Shown: positions 33,736 through 44,980, numbered from the stretch's first letter. The stretch: 64,000 bases of DNA from Planococcus sp. SK3692 (GCF_028890485.2 NZ_JARCHV010000002.1:806001-870000); one strand, 5' to 3'. Program-made: numbers and translations. Notes: generated by a model from the letters alone, not told the origin.

Positions 33736-34914
33736 ATGACAACGAAACTGATCCATGCTGTCACTGTTTCGGAAAGTTTGAGCTTTATGGATGGCCAATT
33801 GCGCTACTTGAAAGACAGAGGGTTCGACCCGAAAGCATTGAGTTCCAGGGGCCCAGGATTCGAGGAGTTTCGATCAAGTGAACAAGTCGAAATGCTCGAG
33901 TTGCCAATGGACAGAGGCATTTCACCCCTTCACGACCTCCAATCACTTGTCCGGTGCGTCAAATTATTTCGCAAAGAGCGCCCGTTAGTCGTCAATGCTA
34001 GCACCCCAAAAGCCGGTCTCGTGGTCACTCTGGCTGCGCGGATGTGCCACGTGCCTGTGCGAATCTACACGATGCGCGGCTTGCGGATGGAGACGACTAC
34101 GGGATGGAAGCGTAATTTATTGTTGACTATGGAAAAAATTGCGGCATCTTCTGCGACGCATTGTTTGGCGGTATCGGATAGTTTACGGGAGCGGGCGGTC
34201 GAATTCGGCATCGCCAGTGAAGAAAAAATCAGTGTGCTCGGAAAAGGCAGCGGTGACGGCTTTGATGTTGCGAGATTCCAAGCCACACCGGAAATTGCGG
34301 CAGCCAAGGAGGCACTCCGTGAACAATGCAATATCCGGAAAGAACATACCGTTCTCGGTTTTGTCGGCAGGTTGACAAGAGACAAAGGGGTCAATGAACT
34401 GGTCGCAGCCTTTAAACTGCTAAGCCTTGAAAATGAGAGTTTGCGTTTGCTCATTGTCGGCGATTATGAGGACGACGACCCAGTGGAAGAAAGTGTGAAA
34501 TGGGAAATCGACAACAATCCAAAAATTATCAAAACCGGGTTTCTTCCGGATCCGGTCGCGTATTATCATTTGATGGACATTTTTGTATTCCTGACCAAAC
34601 GTGAGGGTTTTGGCAATGTATCGATCGAAGCGGCTTTATGCGGGTTGCCGGTCGTCGCATCCGATGTCACGGGAGCGCGCAATACGATCGTCGCCGAAAA
34701 GACCGGTTTGCTGGTAGATCCTGAAAACCTCCAGGAAATCACGGAAACGATCCACAAGTTAATCGCATCCGCCAGTTTGCGTGCGCGGTTTGGGGAAGCC
34801 GGGCGGGAATGGGCAAGCACTCATTTCAGCAACGAGGTGCTATGGGAAGAACTGGACAGTTTTTATAAAAACTGCCTTGGCGAGTCGCTGGTGCCAGCCG
34901 GCGAATTGAACTAA
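33736..34914 (+). CDS. Glycosyltransferase family 4 protein, paralogue 1
   Basis: 392 residues, GT-B fold. N-terminal acceptor domain (LIHAVTVSESLSFMDGQLRYL) and C-terminal donor domain with VLGFVGRLTRDKGVNELVAAF (about 210-230) and KREGFGNVSIEAALCGLPVV (about 292-311), where the EGFGN Glu is the family nucleotide-sugar ligand. AGCGGAGGG precedes the ATG. It pairs with a protein of identical length at 36054-37232 and a kinase-like gene lies between them. Expected role: adding a sugar to the lipid-linked unit on the cytoplasmic face. Confidence 0.88.
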   Translation: MTTKLIHAVTVSESLSFMDGQLRYLKDRGFDPKALSSRGPGFEEFRSSEQVEMLELPMDRGISPLHDLQSLVRCVKLFRKERPLVVNASTPKAGLVVTLAARMCHVPVRIYTMRGLRMETTTGWKRNLLLTMEKIAASSATHCLAVSDSLRERAVEFGIASEEKISVLGKGSGDGFDVARFQATPEIAAAKEALREQCNIRKEHTVLGFVGRLTRDKGVNELVAAFKLLSLENESLRLLIVGDYEDDDPVEESVKWEIDNNPKIIKTGFLPDPVAYYHLMDIFVFLTKREGFGNVSIEAALCGLPVVASDVTGARNTIVAEKTGLLVDPENLQEITETIHKLIASASLRARFGEAGREWASTHFSNEVLWEELDSFYKNCLGESLVPAGELN

Positions 34915-34960
34915 GGGTTCGAGTCATGCGGGGAAAATCGAAAACAAAGGGGAGTTTCAT

Positions 34961-36037
34961 TTGAAAACATATTATTATATTGCGTCTGCTGGTGTGCTGG
35001 GAGTCAAAACGAATATCAAAAATTTCGGCTGGTCATACGGCCATAATGTCCCGGAAGGTACGAGAGAACAATACGAACGCTGTGTGGTTCGCATGCAGGT
35101 CGAGATGAAGGAATTCAATGACGATGCTGAACACGAAGCAATGGGGAAATACCATTATTTCAGCGGCACACCAGGAGCGGACAAAATATATTACACACGC
35201 AATTACGCAGGAAAAGGGCGCATGCGCATTCGCGCGGAAGGGTTTTTGACAGATGAGCCGAAAATCACGGTCAACCGCGCATATTATAAACTCATCACCC
35301 ACCGGATTATGAACTTACATTCCATCGGTTACATCATGACCGACCTGGCGACGCTGCTGTTATTGAAAAAGGGCTATGCACCGATTCATTGTTCTGCGTT
35401 CAAGAAAGATGAATCGACTTTGACAGTGTTTGCCCCGCCGGATACCGGCAAGACTTTAAGCAGCATGACGGCTTGCATGGAATACGGCGCTGAATTCATC
35501 GCAGAGGATCTGGCCATCACAGATGGCAAAACCATCCATTCCGTTCCATGGACTAGCACATTCCGCTATTACTCCACCGTCGAGCAGGGCATGGGCGCGA
35601 AAATCAAGAACCGCGTCGATAAACTATTGCCGGTCATGGAATATATCAGCTTTAAAAAGCCGGATCCCATTACAGAATACGTTGGGGAACAATCGATACT
35701 CGACCATCAAGTGGTGACGCATGTCGCTATTCTTGAACGGGGCGACGATTATGTTGCAGAACAAACTGAAGCCGTAGCGCTCCAGAAACTGATGAATTTA
35801 AACCGCTATGAATTCAATTATTTGCGCTCACCGCTTCTTACAGCATATGAATTCTTCAACCCGGAATTGAAGATCGATCAGGCACTCGCCAATGAACGTG
35901 AAATTTTGACGAAATTGATCCGGGGCAGCGAGAAAGTGTTTTCTGTGAAAAAGAATAACGCTACCCATTATGCGAAGGAACTACTCGAACAAATCGGCAG
36001 CCCGATTGCATCTGCAAAAGCAGTGCAAGGCGCCTGA
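34961..36037 (+). CDS. HPrK-related P-loop kinase-like protein
   Basis: 358 residues. The C-terminal half has an HPrK/PEP-carboxykinase-like nucleotide site: Walker A-like APPDTGKT (158-165), then FIAEDLAITDG (179-189) with acidic residues at the metal position, and HCSAF before the P-loop. The N-terminal 130 residues are not recognised. HPrK-related kinases occur in exopolysaccharide and RiPP clusters and phosphorylate small molecules, sugars or peptides; the substrate here is unknown. AAAGGGGAG with a 7-base spacing supports TTG 34961 as start. Sandwiched between two paralogous glycosyltransferases in one operon, so phosphorylation of a sugar residue or of the polymer unit is a reasonable guess. 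Confidence 0.7.
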   Translation: MKTYYYIASAGVLGVKTNIKNFGWSYGHNVPEGTREQYERCVVRMQVEMKEFNDDAEHEAMGKYHYFSGTPGADKIYYTRNYAGKGRMRIRAEGFLTDEPKITVNRAYYKLITHRIMNLHSIGYIMTDLATLLLLKKGYAPIHCSAFKKDESTLTVFAPPDTGKTLSSMTACMEYGAEFIAEDLAITDGKTIHSVPWTSTFRYYSTVEQGMGAKIKNRVDKLLPVMEYISFKKPDPITEYVGEQSILDHQVVTHVAILERGDDYVAEQTEAVALQKLMNLNRYEFNYLRSPLLTAYEFFNPELKIDQALANEREILTKLIRGSEKVFSVKKNNATHYAKELLEQIGSPIASAKAVQGA

Positions 36038-36053
36038 AAGGGAGCGGTCCATC

Positions 36054-37232
36054 ATGTCAGCGAAAGTGTTGCACGCCATGACAATTGCCCAAAGCCTGCA
36101 ATTGGTAAAGGGGCAATTAAAGACATTGGAAACGCGCGGCTATGAAGTGCAAGCATTGAGTTCAGAAGGAAGCTACGCGGAAATCTTTGAACACGAAGAA
36201 GGCGTGAAGGTGTTGCACGTCAATATGGAACGCGAAATTGCCTTGAAAAAAGATCTGGAATCGCTGTTTGCATGCATCCGTCTTATCCGCTCTGAAAAAC
36301 CGGATATCGTCAATGCCGGAACACCGAAAGAGGGGTTGATCGTGTCACTCGCTGCGTATTTCTGCAGGGTGCCGGTACGCATCTATAATGTGCTCGGTTT
36401 GCGACTGGAGACGACCGGCGGTATCAAGCGCCAAATCCTTCTGATGACAGAGAAAATCGCCGCTGCCTCGTCGACCCATATGCTTGCAGTATCGCCAAGT
36501 TTAAAGCGCCAGATTGTCGAATTTGGCATCGCTCCCGCTGATAAAATCAAGATTCTTGGGCACGGCAGCGTAAACGGCTTCGATCTCGCGCGGTTTGAAC
36601 TGGACGGTGAGATGGAGCGGCGCGTGGCGGAAAAGCGTAAAGCATACGGATGGACCGGCGACGAACTCGTACTCGGGTCGATGGGGCGGATCACCAAAGA
36701 CAAAGGCATTGACGAAACGGTGCGGGCGTTCACGGAACTGCACGCGCAGCACCCGAATTTGCGGCTGTTAATCGTCGGTGATTACGAATCGTCGGATGCA
36801 GTTTCCGAGTGGACGCGTGAGACAATCACCAGTCATCCGCATATCGTCCACGAGGATTACCAATTGGACCCCGTACCATTTTACCATTTGATGGATCTGT
36901 TCTTGTTTCTGACAAAGCGTGAAGGATTCGGCAATGTATCGGCGGAAGCAGCGCTGACGGGAATACCGGTCATTGCAGCGGACGTCACGGGCGCGCGCGA
37001 CACCTTAGTGGACGGGGAAACCGGCTATTTGGTCGACCCCGACAGCCACGAAGATGTGATGGGGAAACTGGGTAAATTGATCAATAATCCTATGCTGCGA
37101 GAAGAGTTGGGGGCAGCCGGCCGACAGTGGGTACGCCAAAATTTTAGCAACGAAGCCTTATGGGATGAGATGGACAATTATTACCGGAATTGTTTGCTGG
37201 AGCGGTCGGGTGTGTTTGGTGAAGTGCAATAA
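36054..37232 (+). CDS. Glycosyltransferase family 4 protein, paralogue 2
   Basis: 392 residues, the same length and layout as paralogue 1: KVLHAMTIAQSLQLVKGQLK at the start, RIYNVLGLRLETTGG, LVLGSMGRITKDKGIDETV and KREGFGNVSAEAALTGIPVI with the EGFGN Glu. The two share many blocks around the acceptor cleft (the RIYxxxGLRxETTxG stretch), so they probably act on related acceptors. AAGGGAG is 8 bases before ATG 36054; upstream in-frame codons lie within the kinase-like gene. Last gene of the assembly operon, ended by a strong terminator. Confidence 0.88.
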   Translation: MSAKVLHAMTIAQSLQLVKGQLKTLETRGYEVQALSSEGSYAEIFEHEEGVKVLHVNMEREIALKKDLESLFACIRLIRSEKPDIVNAGTPKEGLIVSLAAYFCRVPVRIYNVLGLRLETTGGIKRQILLMTEKIAAASSTHMLAVSPSLKRQIVEFGIAPADKIKILGHGSVNGFDLARFELDGEMERRVAEKRKAYGWTGDELVLGSMGRITKDKGIDETVRAFTELHAQHPNLRLLIVGDYESSDAVSEWTRETITSHPHIVHEDYQLDPVPFYHLMDLFLFLTKREGFGNVSAEAALTGIPVIAADVTGARDTLVDGETGYLVDPDSHEDVMGKLGKLINNPMLREELGAAGRQWVRQNFSNEALWDEMDNYYRNCLLERSGVFGEVQ

Positions 37233-37282
37233 AACATGGAGCCACTCATTTGTTTCCCGTCACTAACTAGATTTATGGCGTA

Positions 37283-37315
37283 CAAAAACCCGGCATGCAG
37301 CATGCCGGGTTTTGT
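37283..37315 (+). terminator. Bidirectional intrinsic terminator
   Basis: AAAACCCGGCATG CAG CATGCCGGGTTTT between the polymer operon and the convergent GDYXXLXY gene. Confidence 0.92.
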
Positions 37316-37323
37316 TGTTGCGA

Positions 37324-37770
37324 TTATTCTGATCTAGGGGCGATGCTGATGGGACGGATAAAACCCCATGGTGCAACGTCAATGGTCACTTCAAGGTCGA
37401 CCGCTTCTTCAAGTTCAGGGCCGCGGCCTTGCTCGACATAAAAATTTTCAAGTTGCGGAGCAACGACGCGGCGGTCGTATTTGCTGCCGTTGATGGCACC
37501 AAAGAACGGGCGCTCTTCGATGCGGTCGATGACGGCATAGCCATCTTCACCTTCTATCAAAGTGAAATAGACGGCGCCGTCGCGAATTCCAGCAGGCGCG
37601 TCAAGGTCCGGATACTGCAGCATGACGTATTCTCCATAAAATGGATCGAACGGGTCATAAGGTTCAGCGCGCAATAAATATTCGTCGCCGAACCAAGAAG
37701 TGGCGTAGAAGCTGACGACGAGCAATGCGACAAAGGCGGTCTGCAGAGCAGGCATTAGCCATTTCTTCAT
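37324..37770 (-). CDS. GDYXXLXY family membrane-anchored protein
   Basis: 148 residues. One N-terminal TM helix, then an extracellular domain with the signature FYGEYVMLQY (a GDYxxLxY variant with Glu for Asp) near residue 45-54. Family function unknown; it is regularly encoded after a DUF2157 protein, as here. The start overlaps the DUF2157 stop by 4 bases, so the two are translationally coupled. Confidence 0.85.
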   Translation of the reverse strand: MKKWLMPALQTAFVALLVVSFYATSWFGDEYLLRAEPYDPFDPFYGEYVMLQYPDLDAPAGIRDGAVYFTLIEGEDGYAVIDRIEERPFFGAINGSKYDRRVVAPQLENFYVEQGRGPELEEAVDLEVTIDVAPWGFIRPISIAPRSE

Positions 37771-38939
37771 GTCACTGCACCTTCTTTCTTGCGGTTAAGC
37801 CACCAGGCGATGCCTGACAGCACGAACAGCAGGATGGCGCCAATCAGGAAGAACAGCGACATGTCGAGCCGTTCCCACGCGTAGATAACATAGATGACGA
37901 ATTGGACGACGATGAAATAGACGAAGCCTAAAGTGAGCGGCTGATTTTGACGCTGGGCGATGATTAAATAGGCGAGTGCGGTCAACTCCGCGACGATGGC
38001 CAGTGCAATGGCTGTTTCATCGAAGAGCATAAAGCCCACAAGACCGAGTACACCAAGCCACATTAAATGGCGTTCACGGAAGTACGCAAGTGCCAGCACT
38101 GCAGCCCCAGCTATTGCAAGAGCGATTGATTCCGGCATGGTCAATTCAGCGAAAGACATATCGCTTTCCCCGCGAATCGCCAGGAAGACAACGAGCTGGA
38201 TTCCCCCAACAATCAGATAAAGGGGGCTCAACAGCTTCTGCTTGTCTTGAGGGATCAACAGCAAGAGCAGGGTCAGTGCGAACAAGACCCAGATCGGCAC
38301 AAGCGGGCTGTCGATGTCCCATAGGCTCCACACGAGAAAACCGGAACCGAACAGCAAGAGCCAACTGAAGATCATCGTCGGCCTATCTTTGCTTAGGAAG
38401 AACCAAGCGAGCGTGACGGCGATGAACAGCAGCCATTCGATCAAACCGATGCCGGGAGTTGCCGATGTCAGGATGGTGATCCCGCTAATGAACGCCAGGA
38501 CGGTAAATGCGGAATGGCGCAAAATGAAGAAATGCGCGATAGCGGCAATGAACAACGCCCATGGCACGATGCTAGAACCGGTTCCGAGGTGGAAAGTTTG
38601 GCCGGTCACAATTAAACTCGCACCAAACATCACATAGCCGAGAATGCGGAAAATAACCGGATGGCCAAAATGTTTTTTCTCAGAGAAATGAGCGAGCACA
38701 TAAAAAATCCACATAAGTGTTACGACCATGCCGACCTTCGCGATAGCGGGTATCGCTTGCCAGTTGGCGGCAATAAAACTGAAGACGGCGAGCGCGAAAA
38801 AGATTAAGCCGATGATGAGCAAAAGAGGCAGTTTGCGCTTTTTCGGCTGACGGGTTTCAAAAGCCTGGATGCGCTCGGCCGCCTCTTGGTCGATGAGCCC
38901 TTCAGCACGCCACTGGGCGAGCTTGCGTTCCCATTCCAT
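37767..38939 (-). CDS. DUF2157 multi-pass membrane protein
   Basis: 390 residues. A soluble N-terminal region (MEWERKLAQWRAEGLIDQEA..) of DUF2157 type is followed by about 11-12 membrane helices. Function unknown. GGAGGTG is 6 bases before ATG 38939; the earlier in-frame ATG overlaps that site. Forms a two-gene operon with the GDYXXLXY gene, the standard arrangement for this pair. The 280 bases upstream contain no gene. Confidence 0.82.
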   Translation of the reverse strand: MEWERKLAQWRAEGLIDQEAAERIQAFETRQPKKRKLPLLLIIGLIFFALAVFSFIAANWQAIPAIAKVGMVVTLMWIFYVLAHFSEKKHFGHPVIFRILGYVMFGASLIVTGQTFHLGTGSSIVPWALFIAAIAHFFILRHSAFTVLAFISGITILTSATPGIGLIEWLLFIAVTLAWFFLSKDRPTMIFSWLLLFGSGFLVWSLWDIDSPLVPIWVLFALTLLLLLIPQDKQKLLSPLYLIVGGIQLVVFLAIRGESDMSFAELTMPESIALAIAGAAVLALAYFRERHLMWLGVLGLVGFMLFDETAIALAIVAELTALAYLIIAQRQNQPLTLGFVYFIVVQFVIYVIYAWERLDMSLFFLIGAILLFVLSGIAWWLNRKKEGAVT

Positions 38940-39222
38940 ATAGGACACCTCCCTAATTATTAACTGTATTATAAACCTATATTGTCAGAAATGACAGAAA
39001 ACATGACTATTTTCTAGGTCTTTTTCAGCAATTCAGCGTACGTAATATTTGAGTTCATAGCAAACGGTTTCGGCAAAAAGTTTTGCGGTTTTTGGAGGAA
39101 AAACCCGTGTAAAAAGGGTTGAAGCTGCTTGATGGCGAAAGTTAAGACATATAGTAAAGAGCGGAAAGCTTGCCTAAGCAGCGCCAAGGATTTCACTGGA
39201 TAAAAACGATAATGGCTGGAGC

Positions 39223-39519
39223 GTGAAAGCGGTGGAGCTTGTATATGAATGGATGGGCCATATTCAATTGGGGGTATTTTTGCTGGCGCCGCTATTCTTG
39301 CCGTGGTGGCTGAAGCGATATATCTGGCTTGGTTTTGTGGCAGCCGGGTATGTACTTTACATAGCATGGGGGCTATACCTTCAAGCTGTAGGAACTATGG
39401 AAGAGTTCGGCACCGGTTTCGGCATGATGATCTTGCCATACTTGGCGGGAATCTCACTATTCGGCTATTTGCTTCAAAAGTCGATTGATCATGCAAAGCA
39501 TAACGGTTCGGAGGAATAG
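39223..39519 (+). CDS. Small three-TM membrane protein, unknown function
   Basis: 98 residues with three hydrophobic segments (LGVFLLAPLFLPWWL, YIWLGFVAAGYVLYIAWGLYL, GMMILPYLAGISLFGYLL). The start is GTG 39223 or GTG 39232; the ribosome site (TGGAGC) is weak. No family recognised. Fifteen bases separate it from the flavin reductase-like gene, so they may be co-transcribed. Confidence 0.6.
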   Translation: MKAVELVYEWMGHIQLGVFLLAPLFLPWWLKRYIWLGFVAAGYVLYIAWGLYLQAVGTMEEFGTGFGMMILPYLAGISLFGYLLQKSIDHAKHNGSEE

Positions 39520-39534
39520 GAAAGGGAGTGGACA

Positions 39535-40179
39535 TTGGTGATTATCGATCCAACACAACAAACGAGCAAGGAAAATTATAAACTGCTGATTGGCAGCGTA
39601 TTGCCGCGGCCGATTGCCTGGGTCTCATCTGTCTCGTCCGTTGGTGAATTGAATTTAGCGCCTTTTAGTTTCTTTACGGTTGCTTCGCGCAATCCGCCAA
39701 TGCTGATCTTTTCGATTGGTGAAGGGGTCGAGGCAAGGGCAGGAACGGTGAAAGACACGCTGACGAATATCCGTGAGCGGGAGGAGTTTGTCGTCAATAT
39801 CGTTTCTGCACCCCTTGCGAATGAAATGGCGAAAACCGGCGAGCATGTCGCGCCGGACGTCGACGAATTTGCATATGCAGGATTGACGCCTGCATCGTCC
39901 GAAGCGGTTTCAGTGCCGCACGTAAAAGAAGCATCCATCAGCATGGAATGTGAGCTCGTTCAAGTCATTCCGCTTGGCGACGACCATCTTGTCATCGGAA
40001 AAGTGCTGCGCTACCATGTCGCGGATGAATTATATAGTAACGGCAGAATCGATACGAAAAAACTGGCACCGATTGGGCGGCTGGCAGGAAATTATTCGCC
40101 TGTAGAATCGATGTTTGCGTTGCCGAACGAGCATTTGGAAGAATATTTGCGGCCGCCGGTAGATAGAGACCGGGAGTAG
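39535..40179 (+). CDS. Flavin reductase-like domain protein
   Basis: 214 residues of the FMN-binding split-barrel flavin reductase family: GSVLPRPIAWVSSVSSVGELNLAPFS-type entry (the two halves RPIAWVSS and NLAPFSFF are diagnostic), then RNPPMLIFSIG, REREEFVVNIVS and LVIGKVLRYHV, ending with GRLAGNYSP. Known members bind FMN and reduce it with NAD(P)H or act as oxygen-dependent enzymes; the partner is unknown. AAAGGGAG is 6 bases before TTG 39535 and 9 before GTG 39538; either could be used. Confidence 0.88.
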   Translation: MVIIDPTQQTSKENYKLLIGSVLPRPIAWVSSVSSVGELNLAPFSFFTVASRNPPMLIFSIGEGVEARAGTVKDTLTNIREREEFVVNIVSAPLANEMAKTGEHVAPDVDEFAYAGLTPASSEAVSVPHVKEASISMECELVQVIPLGDDHLVIGKVLRYHVADELYSNGRIDTKKLAPIGRLAGNYSPVESMFALPNEHLEEYLRPPVDRDRE

Positions 40180-40204
40180 CCGCGCCCACGGGGAGGGATG
40201 CTTC

Positions 40205-40762
40205 ATGGCCTTAAATGTTGAAAATCTCAGATTCGAACGCTTGCGCCGGGAACATTTGCCGCAGCTGTACGAATGGATCACGAAAGAGCCGCAAATCAAC
40301 CGTTTTTGGGGGTATAGCTATAATGGAACTTACGGGGAATTCGTGCACGAATTTGTCGGCAGCATCAAAGGGCGGGACCCGACTGAACCGTATCTCATCT
40401 ATTACTTGGAACAACCGATCGGCTACATCCAAACATTCCGCTGGAGCGACTATCCGGGAAGTGAACAATTTCCGGAATTGAAGAAAGCAGCCGGTTTGGA
40501 TATTCTTGTCGGGGCGCCTGCTTACCGCGGCAAAGGTTTCGGGCAAGCAATCATCCGACGCTTTTTAGAAGAAGTGGTGTTTCGTGATGGCTCGGTGACT
40601 TGCTGCGTGACTGATCCTGATGTTCGCAATCGTCCAGCTATCCGTGCTTATGAAAAAGTTGGTTTCGAAATTGTCCGGCGCGTAGAGGAAGTGTCAGAAA
40701 TCACGCGGCCGGTATGGTTTATGCGAGTTGGGCGAAAGCACCTGGAACGAAAGAAACCCTAG
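40205..40762 (+). CDS. GNAT acetyltransferase, AAC(6')/siderophore-synthesis-like branch
   Basis: 185 residues. N-terminal FERLRREHLPQLYEWI, WGYSYNGTYGEF, and the acetyl-CoA loop ILVGAPAYRGKGFGQAIIRRF (R-G-K-G-F-G, about 100-115), followed by DPDVRNRPAIRAYEKVGFEIV. The W...E..I start and D-P...N..A-I-R-A-Y-E-K-x-G-F end are those of the AAC(6')-Ib and IucB/RimI-like group. Substrate unknown; an aminoglycoside or a small amine is possible. GGAGGGAT lies about 6 bases before the ATG. Near-continuous with the flavin reductase-like gene. Confidence 0.85.
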   Translation: MALNVENLRFERLRREHLPQLYEWITKEPQINRFWGYSYNGTYGEFVHEFVGSIKGRDPTEPYLIYYLEQPIGYIQTFRWSDYPGSEQFPELKKAAGLDILVGAPAYRGKGFGQAIIRRFLEEVVFRDGSVTCCVTDPDVRNRPAIRAYEKVGFEIVRRVEEVSEITRPVWFMRVGRKHLERKKP

Positions 40763-40784
40763 CCAAAAATGGCTAGGGTTTTAA
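40752..40784 (+). terminator. Bidirectional intrinsic terminator
   Basis: AAACCCTAGCCA and TGGCTAGGGTTT around AAAA. The stop codons of both convergent genes lie at or in this hairpin. Confidence 0.9.
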
Positions 40785-41483
40785 TTTTTGTTCGGCGTCG
40801 CGGATTGCTTGTTCCATGAATCGTACAGGATGGTCAAGCATGCGGCCGTGCCCGATAGCGAGAAAGCTTGGCTGCAGCAAGGTCAATTTCTTGGCGCTTG
40901 CGAGTGCTGTTCGCTTGTCCCACGTCGCCAGCGCCGGAAACGGGAACAGTGGCTTGAAAGTTCCGGAAACAGCAGTGCCCCCACGTGTTTGGAAGGCATC
41001 TCCCGCAAGTAAGACGCCAGAGCGTCTATCGAAAAAGGAAATCGATCCCGGGGAATGCCCGGGTGACAGCACAACTTCGAGTGAGCCGACCCGGTCGCCT
41101 TCTTGCAGCAGGCGGTCTGGGGTTGTCTGGATGTTTTTCGGGATTCCGCCTTTAACGGGTTTGCCCCCATCTTCAGGCGATGGATTTTTATCTCCTGAGA
41201 GAATTTTTGCTTCTCTTTCCGAGAGGGAGACTTGCGCCGTGGGAAACTGTTTTTTCAACGCATCGAGTGCGCCGACGTGATCGACATGAGCATGTGTCAG
41301 TACGATTTCTGTAATCGGCTTGCCAATGGTTTTCGCCGCCAAAGCGATGTCTCTTGCCGCGAAACCTAAAGCACAATCGACGAGCGTCAAGCCCTCCTGT
41401 TCTTCGACCAAATAACAATTTACCGGGAAAACTGTAGGCATAAAAGCCAGTTGATAAACATTCTGCACTTTCTTGACCCGCAT
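40773..41483 (-). CDS. MBL-fold metallo-hydrolase (glyoxalase II-like)
   Basis: 236 residues. Complete metal motif LTHAHVDHVGALD (about residue 62), further His in SPGHSPGS, Asp in LLAGDAFQTRGG and His near the C-terminus (IGHGRMLDHP). The fold is that of the glyoxalase II/YflN branch of thioester or lactone hydrolases; substrate not assignable. AAAAGGAG is 9 bases before ATG 41483, preferred to the ATG three codons upstream. Divergent from glpP across about 140 bp. Confidence 0.85.
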   Translation of the reverse strand: MRVKKVQNVYQLAFMPTVFPVNCYLVEEQEGLTLVDCALGFAARDIALAAKTIGKPITEIVLTHAHVDHVGALDALKKQFPTAQVSLSEREAKILSGDKNPSPEDGGKPVKGGIPKNIQTTPDRLLQEGDRVGSLEVVLSPGHSPGSISFFDRRSGVLLAGDAFQTRGGTAVSGTFKPLFPFPALATWDKRTALASAKKLTLLQPSFLAIGHGRMLDHPVRFMEQAIRDAEQKLKP

Positions 41484-41623
41484 GACCGACAACTCCTTTT
41501 AAATGATTACTGTCATTTTATCGCAATTGGCTGATGAAAAGAAGCCGGTGGCAAATAGTTGTGCAGGGAACAAAGCTGGCGCATAATGTCCGTAGATTGT
41601 TTTTACTGGAGGAGGAAAAGCTG

Positions 41624-42169
41624 TTGGTTAAGTTAAAAGGCGTGGTGCCTGTCATGCGCAACATAAAGGAGTTTGAACGGCTGCTTGCCAGTGACCAGGA
41701 AACCATTATCTTCCTGGAAGTCAGGCTTGCCCAGCTCAAGCCGCTCGTTGTGGCTGCCAAGAAGGCTGGCAAGAAAGTGATCTTGCATGCCGATTTGATT
41801 CAAGGCTTGAAAACGGACGCATATGGCATTGAGTATTTGGTGCGGGAAGTAAAACCGGACGGCATCGTCTCGACAAGAAGCAATGTCATTGCTCTCGCGA
41901 AAAAAAACAAATTGACAACGATCCAGCGATTGTTTTTGCTCGACAGCCATGCGCTCGAACATAATTTAAGTTTGATTGACCAAGTAAAACCAGATTACAT
42001 CGAACTATTGCCGGGCCTTATTCCGTCGATCATCAAAGAAGTGCACGAACGGACCGGCATTCCGATCATTGCAGGTGGTTTGATCCGCACAAGAGAAGAT
42101 ATCGAACTTGCTTACCAAGGCGGAGCGGAAGCCGTTTCGACATCCCAGGCAGAACTTTGGGATACCTGA
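41624..42169 (+). CDS. glpP: Glycerol-uptake operon antiterminator GlpP
   Basis: 181 residues matching Bacillus GlpP: VVPVMRNIKEFERLLAS, VRLAQLKPLVVAAKKAGKKV, HADLIQGLKTDAYGIEYL, GIVSTRSNVIALAKK, QRLFLLDSHALEHN, IELLPGLIPSII and IIAGGLIRTREDIELA. Role: with glycerol-3-phosphate bound, GlpP binds glp leader mRNAs and prevents termination before glpF/K and glpD; both leaders are in this window. GGAGGAGGA at 41608-41616 is 7 bases before TTG 41624, giving a protein that aligns end to end with the family; upstream in-frame ATG codons would add an unrelated tail. Confidence 0.92.
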   Translation: MVKLKGVVPVMRNIKEFERLLASDQETIIFLEVRLAQLKPLVVAAKKAGKKVILHADLIQGLKTDAYGIEYLVREVKPDGIVSTRSNVIALAKKNKLTTIQRLFLLDSHALEHNLSLIDQVKPDYIELLPGLIPSIIKEVHERTGIPIIAGGLIRTREDIELAYQGGAEAVSTSQAELWDT

Positions 42170-42186
42170 TTTTGTAAAGCCCGCTC

Positions 42187-42227
42187 ATCGGCGATCCCTC
42201 TTCAGAAAGGGTGGTTGCCGATTTTTT
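42187..42227 (+). terminator. Intrinsic terminator of glpP
   Basis: ATCGGC and GCCGAT arms enclosing CCCTC/AAAGGG-type pairing, then six T residues. Confidence 0.8.
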
Positions 42228-42264
42228 CAATTTCCATCACTCCCAGATAACCCCCAAATAATTG

Positions 42265-42293
42265 TTGACAGCGTTTTCAAAAACTGCTAAATT
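42265..42293 (+). promoter_or_regulatory. glpFK promoter with overlapping CcpA cre-like site
   Basis: TTGACA (42265-42270), 17 bases, TAAATT (42288-42293): a good sigma-A promoter. TGACAGCGTTTTCA (42266-42279) differs from the cre consensus TGWAANCGNTNWCA at one position and overlaps the -35 box, so catabolite repression by CcpA-HPr(Ser-P) is likely. Confidence 0.8.
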
Positions 42294-42329
42294 GATTTTA
42301 CAAGTTAAGGACCGTGCAGGAGAAAAGAG

Positions 42330-42384
42330 ATCCGCATCGGACAAGGCCCAGTTTATTGGGCCTTCGTTCGCTGCGGATTTTTTT
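42330..42384 (+). promoter_or_regulatory. glpFK leader terminator, presumed GlpP target
   Basis: A nested hairpin lies about 30 bases after the predicted transcription start: outer stem ATCCGCA (42330-42336) / TGCGGAT (42372-42378), inner stem AAGGCCCA / TGGGCCTT (42343-42364), then a run of T. With GlpP encoded directly upstream, this is the antitermination leader known from Bacillus glp operons. The remaining 100 bases to glpF carry no other obvious element. Confidence 0.85.
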
Positions 42385-42487
42385 GTGGCCAGTTCTTGAT
42401 TATACATGGAAATTCTGCTGGACAGCGTGCCTTGTCATTTGACAGGTTCGTTACAAGCGGAGGATCTGAAAAAGGGGTGTATGGAAA

Positions 42488-44843
<2,356 letters not shown>

Positions 44844-44886
44844 ACTTACAAGTTAATCACATGAGAGATAAATGGCCGGAGACGAG

Positions 44887-44946
44887 GAGAGACCATGCCA
44901 GTACAGCAGATCCAAATCTGCGGCTGTGTACAGGTCTCTCTTTTTA
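44887..44946 (+). promoter_or_regulatory. glpD leader terminator, presumed GlpP target
   Basis: GAGAGACC (44887-44894) and GGTCTCTC (44933-44940) form a stem enclosing GTACAGC/GCTGTGTAC, followed by five T. It lies in the 137-base glpK-glpD gap and, like the glpF leader, follows a TTACAAGTTAA string (44846-44856 here; 42298-42308 there). This is the expected second GlpP antitermination site. No convincing separate glpD promoter is seen. Confidence 0.82.
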
Positions 44947-44980
44947 ATATGGAAAATATTGGAAAAGGAGTCGGTTAAGA

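Noticed and set aside
39014..39367. Minus-strand frame overlapping the small three-TM gene
   Set aside because: No ribosome site or recognisable protein pattern; it crosses the intergenic region and the complement of the membrane gene.
42187..42384. The two hairpins after glpP read as a tandem terminator
   Set aside because: A good promoter (TTGACA-17-TAAATT) lies between them, so the second hairpin belongs to the glpFK leader.
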